Below are positions 8,651-18,408 of a stretch of 64,000 bases of DNA, in pieces. The translations under genes and the position numbers were made by a program. Positions within the stretch are counted from its first letter, which is position 1. The number at the start of each line of letters is the position of its first letter. The stretch covers positions 1 to 64,000 of the forward strand of contig JAYRYZ010000027.1 of assembly GCA_041916775.1 (NCBI GenBank), written 5' to 3'. The notes under the pieces were generated by a model. The model saw only the letters and a list, made by a program, of their open reading frames with translations. It was not told the DNA's origin and made no database searches. Origin of the DNA: UBA2357 sp041916775. GTDB lineage: Bacteria > Pseudomonadota > Gammaproteobacteria > Burkholderiales > Rhodocyclaceae.

Positions 8651-9667
8651 GTGGAGCCTCTGGTGCAAAGACTCGCCCAACTGCAAAACTGGCTGGCCCG
8701 ACACTATCCGGACCACGCAATCGGCATCGAGCCGGCGTCGGCCGATGCGAGCTTCCGCCGCTACTTCCGGGTACGCATCGCGGACGCGACCGACACCCTG
8801 ATCGCGATGGACGCCCCCCCCGCGCACGAGGACTGCGGCCCTTGGCTGAAGGTCGCCGGACTCTTCGCCGAAGCCGGCGTGCATGTCCCGCGGGTGCTCG
8901 CGAGCGACGCGGCGCAGGGCTTCATCCTGATGTCCGACCTCGGCAGCCGCACCTACCTCGACGCGCTCACCGCCGAGAACGCGCACGGCCTCTATGCGGA
9001 CGCGCTCGGCAGCCTGATCGCAATCCAGCATGCCAGCCGCCCGGGCGTACTGCCCGAATACAGCCGTGAGATGCTGCTGCGCGAGATGCGCCTCTTCCCC
9101 GAGTGGTACATCGGCCGCCACATCGGCGTGGATCTCGACGACGCGCAGATCACGTCGCTGGAGGCGATTTTCCAACGCATCGCCGACGTGAACCTCGCCG
9201 AACCGCAGGTGTTCGTGCATCGCGACTACCACTGCCGCAACCTGATGCACCTTGCCGAGGGCGGCAACCCGGGCATCATCGACTTTCAGGACGCGGTGTA
9301 CGGGCCGCTGAGCTACGACCTGGTCTCGCTCTTCAAGGACGCCTACATCCGCTGGGACGAGGAGTTCGTGCTCGACCAGCTCGTGCGCTACTGGGATGCG
9401 GCGAGAAAACTCGGCCTGCCGGTGCGCACCGAGTTCGGCGACTTCCTGCGCGACTTTGAATGGATGGGCGTGCAACGCCACCTGAAGGTGCTCGGCATCT
9501 TCGCCCGCCTCCACCACCGCGACGGCAAGGACGGTTACCTCAAGGATCTGCCACTGGTGCTCGACTACCTGCGCCGCACCTGTCTGCGTTACGGCGAGCT
9601 GAAACCGCTGCTGCGCCTCATCGAACGCCTTCATCCGGACGCGGTGGCTACGGGCTACACCTTCTGA
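8651..9667 (+). CDS. amgK: N-acetylmuramate/N-acetylglucosamine anomeric kinase AmgK
   Basis: The 338-residue protein belongs to the aminoglycoside-phosphotransferase fold. The catalytic loop is VFVHRDYHCRNLM (His-x-Asp...Asn) and the metal-binding segment is IIDFQDAVYGP. AmgK phosphorylates the anomeric carbon of MurNAc or GlcNAc in the cell-wall recycling route that bypasses de novo UDP-MurNAc synthesis and gives intrinsic fosfomycin tolerance in pseudomonads. Assignment rests on the family and on MurU being encoded 11 bp downstream. The start is GTG at 8651; a GTG four codons later is an alternative. Confidence 0.85.
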   Translation: MEPLVQRLAQLQNWLARHYPDHAIGIEPASADASFRRYFRVRIADATDTLIAMDAPPAHEDCGPWLKVAGLFAEAGVHVPRVLASDAAQGFILMSDLGSRTYLDALTAENAHGLYADALGSLIAIQHASRPGVLPEYSREMLLREMRLFPEWYIGRHIGVDLDDAQITSLEAIFQRIADVNLAEPQVFVHRDYHCRNLMHLAEGGNPGIIDFQDAVYGPLSYDLVSLFKDAYIRWDEEFVLDQLVRYWDAARKLGLPVRTEFGDFLRDFEWMGVQRHLKVLGIFARLHHRDGKDGYLKDLPLVLDYLRRTCLRYGELKPLLRLIERLHPDAVATGYTF

Positions 9668-9678
9668 CGCGGGGCGCC

Positions 9679-10377
9679 ATGCACGCAATGATCCTCGCAG
9701 CCGGCCGTGGCGAGCGCATGCGCCCGCTCACCGACAGCTGCCCCAAGCCACTGCTGGTGGCGGGCGGCAAGCCGCTCATCGTCCACCACATCGAGGCGCT
9801 GGCGCGCGCAGGGCTGCGTGACATCGTGATCAACCACGCCCACCTCGGTCACATGATCGAGGCCGCGCTGGGTGACGGCAGCGCCTTCGGGGTGCGCATC
9901 CGCTATTCACCGGAGGCGGTGGCGCTGGAGACGGCGGGCGGCATCCTCAACGCGCTGCACTTGCTCGGCGAGGCGCCCTTTCTCGTCATCAACGGCGACA
10001 TCCACTGCGACCTCGATCTCGCCACCCTGGTTGCCAGGGCGCCGACGCTCGCGGCCGACGGCGACCGCGCGCATCTCGTGCTGGTGCCGAACCCGCCGCA
10101 CCACCCAGAGGGCGACTTCCACCTGGACGGCGGCCGCATCACCCCAGCTTCGGCAGCACGGCTCACCTTCTCGGGCATCGGCGTGTACCACCCCGCGCTC
10201 TTTGCCGATCTCGCCGCGGGCGCGCGTGCGGCGCTCGGGCCGCTGTTGCGCACGGCGATCGCCGCCGGCCAGGTCAGCGGCCAGCGACATGATGGCGACT
10301 GGCTGGACGTCGGCACGCCGGAGCGGCTCGCCGAACTCGACCAGCGGCTCGCCGGCCGCCTCGGCGCAGAACGATAG
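9679..10377 (+). CDS. murU: N-acetylmuramate alpha-1-phosphate uridylyltransferase MurU
   Basis: The 232-residue nucleotidyltransferase opens AMILAAGRGERMRPLT, with PKPLLVAGGKPLI as the sugar-nucleotide signature. VINGDIHCD supplies the metal-binding aspartate, and GDWLDVGTPERL is the usual C-terminal motif. It would turn MurNAc-1-P made by AmgK into UDP-MurNAc. The short length, lacking a left-handed beta-helix, separates it from GlmU. The ATG at 9679 is used; an upstream extension lies inside amgK. Confidence 0.87.
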   Translation: MHAMILAAGRGERMRPLTDSCPKPLLVAGGKPLIVHHIEALARAGLRDIVINHAHLGHMIEAALGDGSAFGVRIRYSPEAVALETAGGILNALHLLGEAPFLVINGDIHCDLDLATLVARAPTLAADGDRAHLVLVPNPPHHPEGDFHLDGGRITPASAARLTFSGIGVYHPALFADLAAGARAALGPLLRTAIAAGQVSGQRHDGDWLDVGTPERLAELDQRLAGRLGAER

Positions 10378-10423
10378 CGCTATCATCCTGTCGACCTTCA
10401 CCTTCCAACCCAGTGGTGTCCAC

Positions 10424-11785
10424 ATGAACGACCTCGCCCTGCCTCTTTCCGCAACGCAAGGCGCCGCGTCCGCTGCCGAAGTGTTCCGGAGCCGCCGCCA
10501 GCGCCTGATTGCGCGCATGAACGCCAACGGCGGCGGCGTCGCGCTGATCCCCACCGCGCCGGAGGTGCTGCGCAACCGCGACGCCCACTACGCCTACCGC
10601 TACGACAGCTATTTCCACTATCTCACCGGCTTCGGCGAGCCGGAGGCGGTGGTGCTGCTGATCGCCGGCGACACGCCGAAGTCCATCCTGTTCTGTCGCG
10701 AAAAGAACGAAGAGCGCGAGATCTGGGACGGTTTCCGCTACGGTCCCGATGCCGCGCGCGAGGCCTTCGGCTTCGACGAGGCCTGGACCATCGGCGATCT
10801 CGACCGCCGCCTGCCCGAATACCTCGCCGACCAGCCGCTGCTGTGGTGCAGCCTCGGCTACGACGCCGACTGGGACGCACGCGTGACACGTGCGCTGAAC
10901 GCGGTGCGTGCCGCCGCCCGCGCCGGCACGGTGCCGCCGCACAGCATCCGCGACGTGCGCGCCGAGCTGGACGAGATGCGCCTCGTCAAGGACGCGAGCG
11001 AGCTCGCGACGATGCGCCGCGCCGCCGCGATCTCGGCCGAAGCGCACTGCCGCGCGATGCGTGCCACCGCACCCGGCCGCTTCGAGTACGAGATCGAGGC
11101 CGAGCTCCTCCACACCTTCCGCCGCGCCGGCAGTCAGGCGCCCGCCTACAACTCCATCGTCGCGAGCGGCGCGAACGCGTGCGTGCTGCACTACGTGGAG
11201 AACAATCGCCGCATGCAGGACGGCGAACTGCTCCTCATCGACGCCGGCTGCGAGCTCGACGGCTACGCCTCCGACATCACCCGCAGCTTCCCGGTGAATG
11301 GCCGTTTTTCCGCCGCCCAGCGCGACATCTACACCGTCGTGCTGAATGCCCAGGCCGCCGCGCGCGATGCGATCCGCCCCGGCGCGCACTGGAACGAGCC
11401 CCACGAGGCCGCCACCCGCGTCATCGCCGACGGCCTGCGCACACTCAAACTCCTCAAGGGCTCGCTCGACGAGATCCTCGAGAGCGGCAGCTACCGCCGC
11501 TTCTTCATGCACCGCACCGGCCACTGGCTGGGGCGCGACGTGCATGACGCGGGCGAGTACAAGGCCCATGGCGAGTGGCGCAAGCTCGTGCCCGGCATGG
11601 TGCTGACGGTCGAGCCCGGCTGTTACATCCGTCCCGGCGACGACATACCGCAGGCCTTCTGGAACATCGGTGTGCGCATCGAGGACGACGCCGTGGTCAC
11701 CGTCGATGGCTGCGAGTTCATCACCGACGGCGTGCCGCGCGACATCGCCGAGATCGAGGCATTGATGTCGGACGCGCGGGCATGA
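10424..11785 (+). CDS. pepP: Xaa-Pro aminopeptidase PepP
   Basis: The 453-residue M24B metallopeptidase removes N-terminal residues preceding proline. It has the N-terminal AMP_N domain (about 20-150) and a pita-bread catalytic domain with all five metal ligands: LLIDAGCELDGYASDITR (two Asp), RTGHWLGRDVHD (His), LTVEPGCY (Glu) and VRIEDDAVVT (Glu). The ATG at 10424 fits the family length; the longer in-frame opening runs back through murU. The stop overlaps the ubiH start by 4 bp, reproducing the pepP-ubiH pairing known from enterobacteria. Confidence 0.95.
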   Translation: MNDLALPLSATQGAASAAEVFRSRRQRLIARMNANGGGVALIPTAPEVLRNRDAHYAYRYDSYFHYLTGFGEPEAVVLLIAGDTPKSILFCREKNEEREIWDGFRYGPDAAREAFGFDEAWTIGDLDRRLPEYLADQPLLWCSLGYDADWDARVTRALNAVRAAARAGTVPPHSIRDVRAELDEMRLVKDASELATMRRAAAISAEAHCRAMRATAPGRFEYEIEAELLHTFRRAGSQAPAYNSIVASGANACVLHYVENNRRMQDGELLLIDAGCELDGYASDITRSFPVNGRFSAAQRDIYTVVLNAQAAARDAIRPGAHWNEPHEAATRVIADGLRTLKLLKGSLDEILESGSYRRFFMHRTGHWLGRDVHDAGEYKAHGEWRKLVPGMVLTVEPGCYIRPGDDIPQAFWNIGVRIEDDAVVTVDGCEFITDGVPRDIAEIEALMSDARA

Positions 11786-12951
11786 AGGACTGCGACGTCC
11801 TCATCGTCGGCGCCGGCCCGGTCGGCCTCGCCACCGCGCTGGCGCTGCGCGACGCCGGACTCGCGGTGGTGGTCGCGGATGCGCGTGCAGAGGGCGCGGC
11901 GTGCCAGGATCCGCGCACGCTGGCGCTGTCCCACGGCACGCGCCAGACACTGGAACGCCTCGGCGCCTGGCAAGGGCTGCAGGCGACGCCGATCACGCGC
12001 ATCCACGTCTCGCAGCAGCACGGCTTCGGGCGCACGCTGATCCGCGCGGAGGAAGAGGACGTTCCGGCACTCGGCCATGTGGTGTCGGCAGGCGCGCTCG
12101 CGAGCGTGCTGCTGGCTCGGTTGAAGTACACCGGCACCACCCTGCTGCATGGTGCCCAGGTCGGCGAGAGCAGACTCCCCCGGGACGATGTCGCCGCCGG
12201 CAGCGAACAGCTGACCGTGACCCTCAGGATCGATGGCGGCGAAGCGCGCATCCGCACCCGCCTCCTGGCCTGCGCCGAGGGCCGCCTGTCGGAGTCCGGC
12301 TCCGAGACGGTCACGCGCCACTACGGCCAGCACGCGCTGATCGGCTTCGTCGAGGCACGCGGCGGCCATGCCAACACCGCCTACGAGCGCTTCACGCCGG
12401 ACGGCCCGGTGGCGCTCCTGCCCTGTGGCGAAGCCTTCGCGCTGGTGCACGTGTGCCCGCCGGAGCGGGCCGCGGCGCTGATGGCGCTGGATGACGCCAG
12501 CTACCTCGCGGTGCTGCAATCCCACCTCGGCCGGCGGGTGACGCTCGCCAAGGTGGGCGAGCGCCTCTGCTACCCGCTTGCGCTGCGCTACCGCAAGGCG
12601 GTGACCGCCACGCGCACCGCCTGGCTCGGCAACGCGGCACAGACCCTGCACCCCGTCGCGGGCCAGGGCTTCAATCTGGCATTGCGCGACGTATGGGCGC
12701 TCGCCGAGGCCATCCACCGCCACCCCGGCGACCCCGGCGGCGAAGCCGTGCTGGCCGCCTACCAACGCGCCCGCGCGCTCGATCGCCGTGGCACCATCAC
12801 CTTCACCGACACCCTGGTGCGACTCTTCAGCAACGACGTCCCGCCGCTGCGCCACCTGCGCGGCGCCGGCCTGCTTGCGCTCGACATGCTGCCGCCGCTG
12901 CGCAGCTTCGTCGCGCGCCGAATGATGTTCGGCGCACGCGCCTGGCCCTGA
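11782..12951 (+). CDS. ubiH: 2-octaprenyl-6-methoxyphenol hydroxylase UbiH
   Basis: The 389-residue flavoprotein of the UbiH/COQ6 family hydroxylates a ubiquinone precursor. The dinucleotide fold is VLIVGAGPVGLATALAL and the second FAD motif is WLGNAAQTLHPVAGQGFN. The GNAAQ variant is typical of UbiH rather than UbiF or UbiI, which favours this member of the family. It is translationally coupled to pepP. UbiI or UbiF activity cannot be fully excluded from sequence alone. Confidence 0.85.
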   Translation: MKDCDVLIVGAGPVGLATALALRDAGLAVVVADARAEGAACQDPRTLALSHGTRQTLERLGAWQGLQATPITRIHVSQQHGFGRTLIRAEEEDVPALGHVVSAGALASVLLARLKYTGTTLLHGAQVGESRLPRDDVAAGSEQLTVTLRIDGGEARIRTRLLACAEGRLSESGSETVTRHYGQHALIGFVEARGGHANTAYERFTPDGPVALLPCGEAFALVHVCPPERAAALMALDDASYLAVLQSHLGRRVTLAKVGERLCYPLALRYRKAVTATRTAWLGNAAQTLHPVAGQGFNLALRDVWALAEAIHRHPGDPGGEAVLAAYQRARALDRRGTITFTDTLVRLFSNDVPPLRHLRGAGLLALDMLPPLRSFVARRMMFGARAWP

Positions 12952-13103
12952 CGGAGCGCACGACGCCGGAACGCCGGTCCGGCGCGGACGCACACCCGCT
13001 GGAACACGTTTCCCCCCGTTACCGGTGTGTAAGCTGTTCAGCGCACGGCGGCCTTGGGTTAGAATCGCGATCTTTGATTTCTGGCGCGCGCGCCGTTCCC
13101 GCC

Positions 13104-14126
13104 ATGCAGTTCTGCGGCTTCACCCTGCGCAACAACCTCTTCGTTGCCCCGATGGCCGGGGTCACCGACCGCCCGTTCCGCCAGCTCTGCAAGAAGCTCG
13201 GCGCGGGTGTGGCCGTGTCCGAGATGGTCACCTCGAACTCGCTCCTGTACGGCAGCGCCAAGACGCAGCGACGCGCCAACCACGAGGGCGAGGTCGATCC
13301 GATCTCGGTGCAGATCGCCGGTGCCGATCCGGCGATGATGGCCGAGGCGGCGCGTTACAACGCCGACCGCGGCGCGCAGATCATCGACATCAACATGGGC
13401 TGCCCGGCGAAGAAGGTGTGCAACGTGATGGCGGGCTCGGCGCTGATGCAGGACGAACCACTCGTCGCGCGCATCCTCGAGGCGGTGGTGAAGGCCGTGC
13501 CCGATACGCCGGTGACGCTCAAGTTCCGCACCGGCTGGAACCGCGACAACCGCAACGCCCCCACCATCGCGCGCATCGCCGAGGATGCCGGCATCCGCGC
13601 GATCGCGATCCACGGCCGCACTCGCGCCGACCAATACACCGGCGAAGCCGAGTACGACACCATCGCGCATGTGAAGACGCTGGTGAGGATCCCGGTGATC
13701 GCCAACGGCGACATCACCACCCCCGAGAAGGCGAAGTTCGTGCTCCGACACACCGGCGCAGACGGCGTCATGATCGGCCGCGCCGCCCAAGGCCGGCCGT
13801 GGATTTTCCGCGAGATCGCGCACTACCTCGCCACCGGCGAGCACCTGCCGCCGCCGCTCGTCTCGGAGATCCTGCAGGTGTGCCGCGAACATCTCGCCGA
13901 CCTCTACGCCTTCTACGGCGAGGAAACCGGCGTCAAGATCGCGCGCAAGCATATCTCTTGGTACACCAAGGGCCTGGTCGGCTCGGCCGCGTTCCGCCGC
14001 ATGATGAACCAGCTCGCCGACATCGATGCGCAGCTCGCCGCGGTGGACACGTTCTTCGGCCAGCTCGCCGAACACGACAACCGTCTGCGTTACGAAGAAG
14101 ACTACCCGCAGGAGCTCGCCGCATGA
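13104..14126 (+). CDS. dusB: tRNA-dihydrouridine synthase DusB
   Basis: The 340-residue flavin enzyme reduces specific uridines in the tRNA D-loop. It opens LFVAPMAGVTDRPFR, carries the catalytic-cysteine motif MGCPAKKVCN, and has the FMN-phosphate region IANGDITTPEKA...GVMIGRAAQGRPW. A TAGAAT -10-like hexamer lies about 40 bp upstream (13058-13063). The stop overlaps the fis start by 4 bp, the classic dusB-fis operon in which Dus levels track growth together with Fis. Confidence 0.95.
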   Translation: MQFCGFTLRNNLFVAPMAGVTDRPFRQLCKKLGAGVAVSEMVTSNSLLYGSAKTQRRANHEGEVDPISVQIAGADPAMMAEAARYNADRGAQIIDINMGCPAKKVCNVMAGSALMQDEPLVARILEAVVKAVPDTPVTLKFRTGWNRDNRNAPTIARIAEDAGIRAIAIHGRTRADQYTGEAEYDTIAHVKTLVRIPVIANGDITTPEKAKFVLRHTGADGVMIGRAAQGRPWIFREIAHYLATGEHLPPPLVSEILQVCREHLADLYAFYGEETGVKIARKHISWYTKGLVGSAAFRRMMNQLADIDAQLAAVDTFFGQLAEHDNRLRYEEDYPQELAA

Positions 14127-14359
14127 GCCGCAGCAACGACATCGCCGAGTCGGTACACCGCACCCTGGACCAGTACTTCCGCGACCTCGACGGGGAAAAG
14201 CCGGCCGCGATCTACGACATGGTGCTGCGCACCGTGGAGCGACCGATGCTCGAGTTCGTGCTGCGCCAGACCAACGGCAACCAGACCGCCGCGGCCGAGA
14301 TCCTCGGCATCAACCGCAACACCCTGCGCCGCAAGCTGTCCGAGTACGAGCTGCTCTGA
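14123..14359 (+). CDS. fis: DNA-binding protein Fis
   Basis: The 78-residue protein has the C-terminal Fis helix-turn-helix QTAAAEILGINRNTLRRKL. It is shorter at the N-terminus than the enterobacterial protein, as is usual in betaproteobacteria. Fis bends DNA, shapes the nucleoid and stimulates rRNA promoters and recombination. It is coupled to dusB by a 4-bp overlap, and purH follows after 61 bp. Confidence 0.95.
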   Translation: MSRSNDIAESVHRTLDQYFRDLDGEKPAAIYDMVLRTVERPMLEFVLRQTNGNQTAAAEILGINRNTLRRKLSEYELL

Positions 14360-14420
14360 GTCGGCCTGCCGCCGGCCGCGCCCGCCCTCGCCTTTTCTGT
14401 CCTTACCTGCGATCGTCACG

Positions 14421-15995
14421 ATGAAAGTCACTCAAGCCCTGATCAGCGTCTCCGACAAGCGCGGCGTTGTCGACCTTGCCCGCGGTCTCGACGCCCTCGG
14501 CGTCAAGCTGCTGTCGACCGGCGGCACCGCCAGCCTGCTGCGCGAGGCCGGCCTGCCCGTCACGGATGTCTCCGAGCACACCGGTTTCCCGGAGATGCTC
14601 GACGGCCGGGTGAAGACCCTGCACCCGACGGTGCACGGCGGCATTCTTGCGCGCCGCGACCTGCCCGAGCACCTCGACACCATCGCGGCGCACGGCATCA
14701 GCCGCATCGACCTGGTGGTGGTGAACCTCTACCCCTTCCAGCAGACGATCGCCAAGCCGGATTGCAGCCTCGAGGACGCGATCGAGAACATCGACATCGG
14801 CGGCCCGACGATGGTGCGCGCGGCAGCCAAGAACCATGGCGACGAGAGCGGCGGGGTCGGCATCGTCACCGACCCGGCCGATTACGACGCCATCCTCGCC
14901 GAACTGCGCGACAACGGCGGCGCGCTCGGTTACCGCACCCGCTTCAGCCTCGCGGTGAAGGCCTTCACCCACACCGCACGCTACGACAGCGCGATCTCGA
15001 ACTACCTCACCGCGCTCGCCGAGGACGGCTCGAAGAAGGCCTTCCCAGACTGTTACCAGCTCGCCTTCGACAAGGTGCAGGATCTGCGCTACGGCGAGAA
15101 CCCGCACCAGCAGGCGGCCTTCTACCGCGAACCGAACGCACCCGAAGGCGCCATCGCCGCCTATCGCCAGTTGCAGGGCAAGGAGCTGTCGTACAACAAC
15201 ATCGCCGACGCCGACGCGGCCTGGGAGTGCGTCAAGGCCTTCGACGGCGAAGTCGCCTGCGTCATCGTCAAGCATGCCAACCCGTGCGGCGTCGCGGTTG
15301 CGGCGAACCCGCTGGAGGCCTACCGCAAGGCCTTCTCCACTGATCCGACCTCGGCCTTCGGCGGCATCATCGCGTTCAACTGCGAGGTCGATCGTGCCGC
15401 CGCCGAGGCGGTCTCGGCGCAGTTCCTCGAAGTGCTGATCGCGCCCGCCTACACCGCCGACGCACTCGCACTGCTCGCTGCGAAGCAGAACGTGCGCGTG
15501 CTGACCTGCCCGCTCGGCAAGCCGGCCGGCGCCCTCGACACCAAGCGTGTCGGCGGCGGTCTGCTGGTGCAGAGCGCCGACGAGGCGCGCATCCAGGCGG
15601 CCGACCTCAAGCTCGTCACCCAGCGTGCGCCCACCCCGACCGAGCTCGCCGACCTGCTCTTCGCCTGGCGGGTGGCGAAGTACGTGAAGTCCAACGCCAT
15701 CGTGTACTGCCGTGACGGCATGACGGTCGGCGTCGGCGCGGGGCAGATGAGCCGGGTGGATTCGGCCCGCATCGCCGCGATCAAGGCCGAGAACGCCGGC
15801 CTCACCGTCAAGGGCTCGGTGGTCGCGTCGGATGCCTTCTTCCCCTTCCGGGACGGCCTCGACGTGCTCGCCAAGGCGGGCGCCACCGCGGTGATCCAGC
15901 CGGGTGGATCGATGCGCGACGCCGAGGTGATCGCCGCCGCCGACGAGCAGGGCATCGCGATGGTGCTTACCGGCTTCCGCCACTTCCGCCACTGA
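14421..15995 (+). CDS. purH: bifunctional AICAR transformylase/IMP cyclohydrolase PurH
   Basis: The 524-residue enzyme carries out the last two steps to IMP. The N-terminal MGS-like cyclohydrolase domain (about 1-150) opens with QALISVSDKRGVVDLARGL and contains KTLHPTVHGGILARR. The C-terminal AICAR-transformylase domain contains YNNIADADAAWE and the catalytic VKHANPCGVA. Length and both domains are complete. purD follows 67 bp downstream, with a hairpin in between. Confidence 0.96.
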   Translation: MKVTQALISVSDKRGVVDLARGLDALGVKLLSTGGTASLLREAGLPVTDVSEHTGFPEMLDGRVKTLHPTVHGGILARRDLPEHLDTIAAHGISRIDLVVVNLYPFQQTIAKPDCSLEDAIENIDIGGPTMVRAAAKNHGDESGGVGIVTDPADYDAILAELRDNGGALGYRTRFSLAVKAFTHTARYDSAISNYLTALAEDGSKKAFPDCYQLAFDKVQDLRYGENPHQQAAFYREPNAPEGAIAAYRQLQGKELSYNNIADADAAWECVKAFDGEVACVIVKHANPCGVAVAANPLEAYRKAFSTDPTSAFGGIIAFNCEVDRAAAEAVSAQFLEVLIAPAYTADALALLAAKQNVRVLTCPLGKPAGALDTKRVGGGLLVQSADEARIQAADLKLVTQRAPTPTELADLLFAWRVAKYVKSNAIVYCRDGMTVGVGAGQMSRVDSARIAAIKAENAGLTVKGSVVASDAFFPFRDGLDVLAKAGATAVIQPGGSMRDAEVIAAADEQGIAMVLTGFRHFRH

Positions 15996-16000
15996 TAACC

Positions 16001-16031
16001 ATGCTCCGGTGGGCAACATGCGCCGGAGCAT
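16001..16031. other. intercistronic hairpin between purH and purD
   Basis: ATGCTCCGG (16001-16009) pairs with CCGGAGCAT (16023-16031) as a 9-bp stem with a 13-nt loop. There is no T tract. It may set relative mRNA levels of purH and purD by stabilisation or partial termination. Confidence 0.5.
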
Positions 16032-16062
16032 CGCCCCCGACTCCATAAAGCGACCCTCCAGC

Positions 16063-17340
16063 ATGAAAGTCCTCGTCATCGGCTCCGGCGGCCGCGAACA
16101 CGCAATCGCGTGGAAGCTCGCCCAGTCCCCCAAGGTCACCCGGGTGCTCGTCGCCCCCGGCAACGCGGGTACCGCGCGCGAAGCGCTGGTCGAGAATGTT
16201 GCGGTCACCGACATCGACGCGCTGGTGCGCCTCGCCCGCAACGAGAACGTGCAGTTCACCGTGGTCGGCCCCGAGGCACCGCTCGCCGCAGGCGTGGTGG
16301 ATGCCTTCCGTGCCGCCGGCCTGCGCATCTTCGGCCCGACCCGGGCGGCCGCCCAGCTCGAAAGCTCCAAGGACTTCGCGAAGCGCTTCCTGGTACGTCA
16401 CGGCATCCCCACCGCGCGCTACGAGACCTTCTCCGACGCCGCCGCTGCGCATGCCTACATCGATCGGGAAGGCGCGCCCATCGTCATCAAGGCCGACGGC
16501 CTCGCCGCCGGCAAGGGCGTGGTCGTCGCGATGACGTCGGACGAGGCACACGCCGCGATCGACCGCATGCTGGTCGACAACCGCATGGGGGACGCCGGCG
16601 CGCGCGTCGTCATCGAGGAGTTCATGCAGGGCGAGGAAGCGAGCTTCATCGTCATGGCCGATGGCCGCAACGTGCTGGCACTCGCCACCAGCCAGGATCA
16701 CAAACGCCTGCAGGACGACGACGCGGGCCCCAACACCGGCGGCATGGGCGCGTATTCTCCGGCTCCGGTGGTCACGCCCGAGGTTCACGCCAAGGCGATG
16801 CGCGAGATCATCCAGCCGACGCTCGCCGGCATGGCGGCCGAGGGCCACGCCTACACCGGTTTCCTCTATGCCGGACTGATGATCGACGACGCCGGCCAAC
16901 CACGCGTGGTCGAGTTCAACTGCCGCCTCGGCGATCCGGAAACCCAGCCTATCCTGATGCGCCTCAAGACCGATTTCACCGATCTCCTCGAAGCCGGCAT
17001 CGACGGTCGCTTGGACGAAGTCGAGGCCGAGTGGGACCGTCGCATCGCGCTCGGTGTGGTGATGGCCGCGCACGGCTACCCGGAAGAACCACGCAAGGGC
17101 GACGCGATCGCCGGCCTGCCGGAGGCTGCACGCGAGGATGTGCACGTGTTCCACGCCGGCACCGCCGAGCGTGGCGGCAACGTCGTCACCGCCGGTGGCC
17201 GGGTGCTGTGCGTGACGGCGCTGGGCGACAACATCCGCCATGCGCAGAAGGCGGCCTACGAGGTGGCGGATGCGATCGTCTTCGACGGCCGCCAGTATCG
17301 GCGCGACATCGGCTTCCGCGCGATTGCGCGGAAGAGCTGA
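16063..17340 (+). CDS. purD: phosphoribosylamine-glycine ligase PurD
   Basis: The 425-residue ATP-grasp enzyme joins phosphoribosylamine and glycine in purine synthesis. It starts MKVLVIGSGGREHAIAWKL and has the ATP-binding IKADGLAAGKGVVVA and the metal site VEFNCRLGDPETQ. An upstream in-frame start adds 18 residues that are not GARS-like and cover the hairpin, so 16063 is used. Only 21 bp separate it from hemF. Confidence 0.96.
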   Translation: MKVLVIGSGGREHAIAWKLAQSPKVTRVLVAPGNAGTAREALVENVAVTDIDALVRLARNENVQFTVVGPEAPLAAGVVDAFRAAGLRIFGPTRAAAQLESSKDFAKRFLVRHGIPTARYETFSDAAAAHAYIDREGAPIVIKADGLAAGKGVVVAMTSDEAHAAIDRMLVDNRMGDAGARVVIEEFMQGEEASFIVMADGRNVLALATSQDHKRLQDDDAGPNTGGMGAYSPAPVVTPEVHAKAMREIIQPTLAGMAAEGHAYTGFLYAGLMIDDAGQPRVVEFNCRLGDPETQPILMRLKTDFTDLLEAGIDGRLDEVEAEWDRRIALGVVMAAHGYPEEPRKGDAIAGLPEAAREDVHVFHAGTAERGGNVVTAGGRVLCVTALGDNIRHAQKAAYEVADAIVFDGRQYRRDIGFRAIARKS

Positions 17341-17361
17341 ACACAGCTTGCGGACACACGC

Positions 17362-18276
17362 ATGAACATCGACGTCGCCAGCATTAAGACCTACTTCACC
17401 GGCCTGCAGGCGGGCATCGTCTCGGCGCTCGAGGCCTTCGACGGCAACACCTTCCGCGCCGACGGATGGACCCGCCCGGGCGGCGGCGGCGGGCTCAGCC
17501 GCGTCATCGAGGACGGCCGCTTCTTCGAGCGCGGCGGGGTGAACTTCTCGCATGTCACCGGGGACGCGATGCCCGGCTCCGCCACCGCCCACCGGCGCGA
17601 ACTCGCCGGGCGTGCCTTCGAGGCGATGGGGGTGTCGCTCGTCCTGCACCCGCGCAACCCGCACTGCCCCACGGTGCACATGAACGTACGCTTCTTCATC
17701 GCCAGCGCGCCCGACGCGGCGCCGGTGTGGTGGTTCGGCGGCGGCATGGACCTCACCCCCTACTACCCGCTGGAAGAAGATGTACGCCACTTCCACCACG
17801 TCTGCCGCGAGGCGGTGCTGCCCTTCGGCGGCAACGCGGAACACCAGCGGCTCAAGGCGTGGTGCGACCGCTACTTCCACCTCAAACACCGCAACGAGGC
17901 ACGCGGCGTCGGCGGACTCTTCTTCGACGACCTGGGGGCGGACGGACAGACGGAGTTCGCCCGGGCCTTCGGGCTCACTCGTAGCGTCGGCGACGCCTTC
18001 CTGCCGGCCTACCTGCCCATCGTCGAACGCCGCCGCGACATGCCCTATGGCGAGCGCGAGCGCGACTTCCAGGCCTACCGGCGCGGGCGCTACGTGGAGT
18101 TCAACCTGGTGTTCGACCGTGGCACCCTGTTCGGCCTTCAGTCCGGCGGTCGTACCGAATCCATCCTGATGTCGATGCCGCCGATCGTGAAGTGGCGCTA
18201 CGACTGGGCGCCGGAGCCCGGCTCGGCAGAGGCGCGCCTCTACACCGACTTTCTGCCACCGCGCGACTGGATCTGA
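17362..18276 (+). CDS. hemF: oxygen-dependent coproporphyrinogen III oxidase HemF
   Basis: The 304-residue enzyme converts coproporphyrinogen III to protoporphyrinogen IX with O2. Motifs NPHCPTVHMNVRFF, WWFGGGMDLTPYYP and YVEFNLVFDRGT are all family signatures, and length is normal. It faces the convergent hemC-D-X-Y operon across a strong bidirectional hairpin, so two heme-pathway units meet tail to tail. Confidence 0.96.
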   Translation: MNIDVASIKTYFTGLQAGIVSALEAFDGNTFRADGWTRPGGGGGLSRVIEDGRFFERGGVNFSHVTGDAMPGSATAHRRELAGRAFEAMGVSLVLHPRNPHCPTVHMNVRFFIASAPDAAPVWWFGGGMDLTPYYPLEEDVRHFHHVCREAVLPFGGNAEHQRLKAWCDRYFHLKHRNEARGVGGLFFDDLGADGQTEFARAFGLTRSVGDAFLPAYLPIVERRRDMPYGERERDFQAYRRGRYVEFNLVFDRGTLFGLQSGGRTESILMSMPPIVKWRYDWAPEPGSAEARLYTDFLPPRDWI

Positions 18277-18345
18277 AAGCCACGCGGAAAACCGGCGCTG
18301 CAGGCACGAACGCCGCCGCCGTCGCGCGCACCAGCGGCATCGACC

Positions 18346-18387
18346 CACAAAGCCATCGGCCCGCTATTGCGGGCCGATGGCTTTGTG
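18346..18387. terminator. 19-bp bidirectional hairpin between hemF and hemY
   Basis: A perfect 19-bp stem with a TATT loop (left arm 18346-18364, right arm 18369-18387) sits between the convergent hemF and hemY stops. The A-rich left foot CACAAAG and its mirror CTTTGTG give short A and T tracts on either side. It can end transcription from both directions. Confidence 0.85.
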
Positions 18388-18408
18388 AAACCGATGCTGT
18401 ACCGGACC

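Noticed and set aside
14403..18348. Very long minus-strand ORFs opposite purH, purD and hemF
   Set aside because: Compositional shadows of genuine high-GC genes: repetitive Arg/Ala/Gly/His-rich protein, no family motifs, no ribosome sites.
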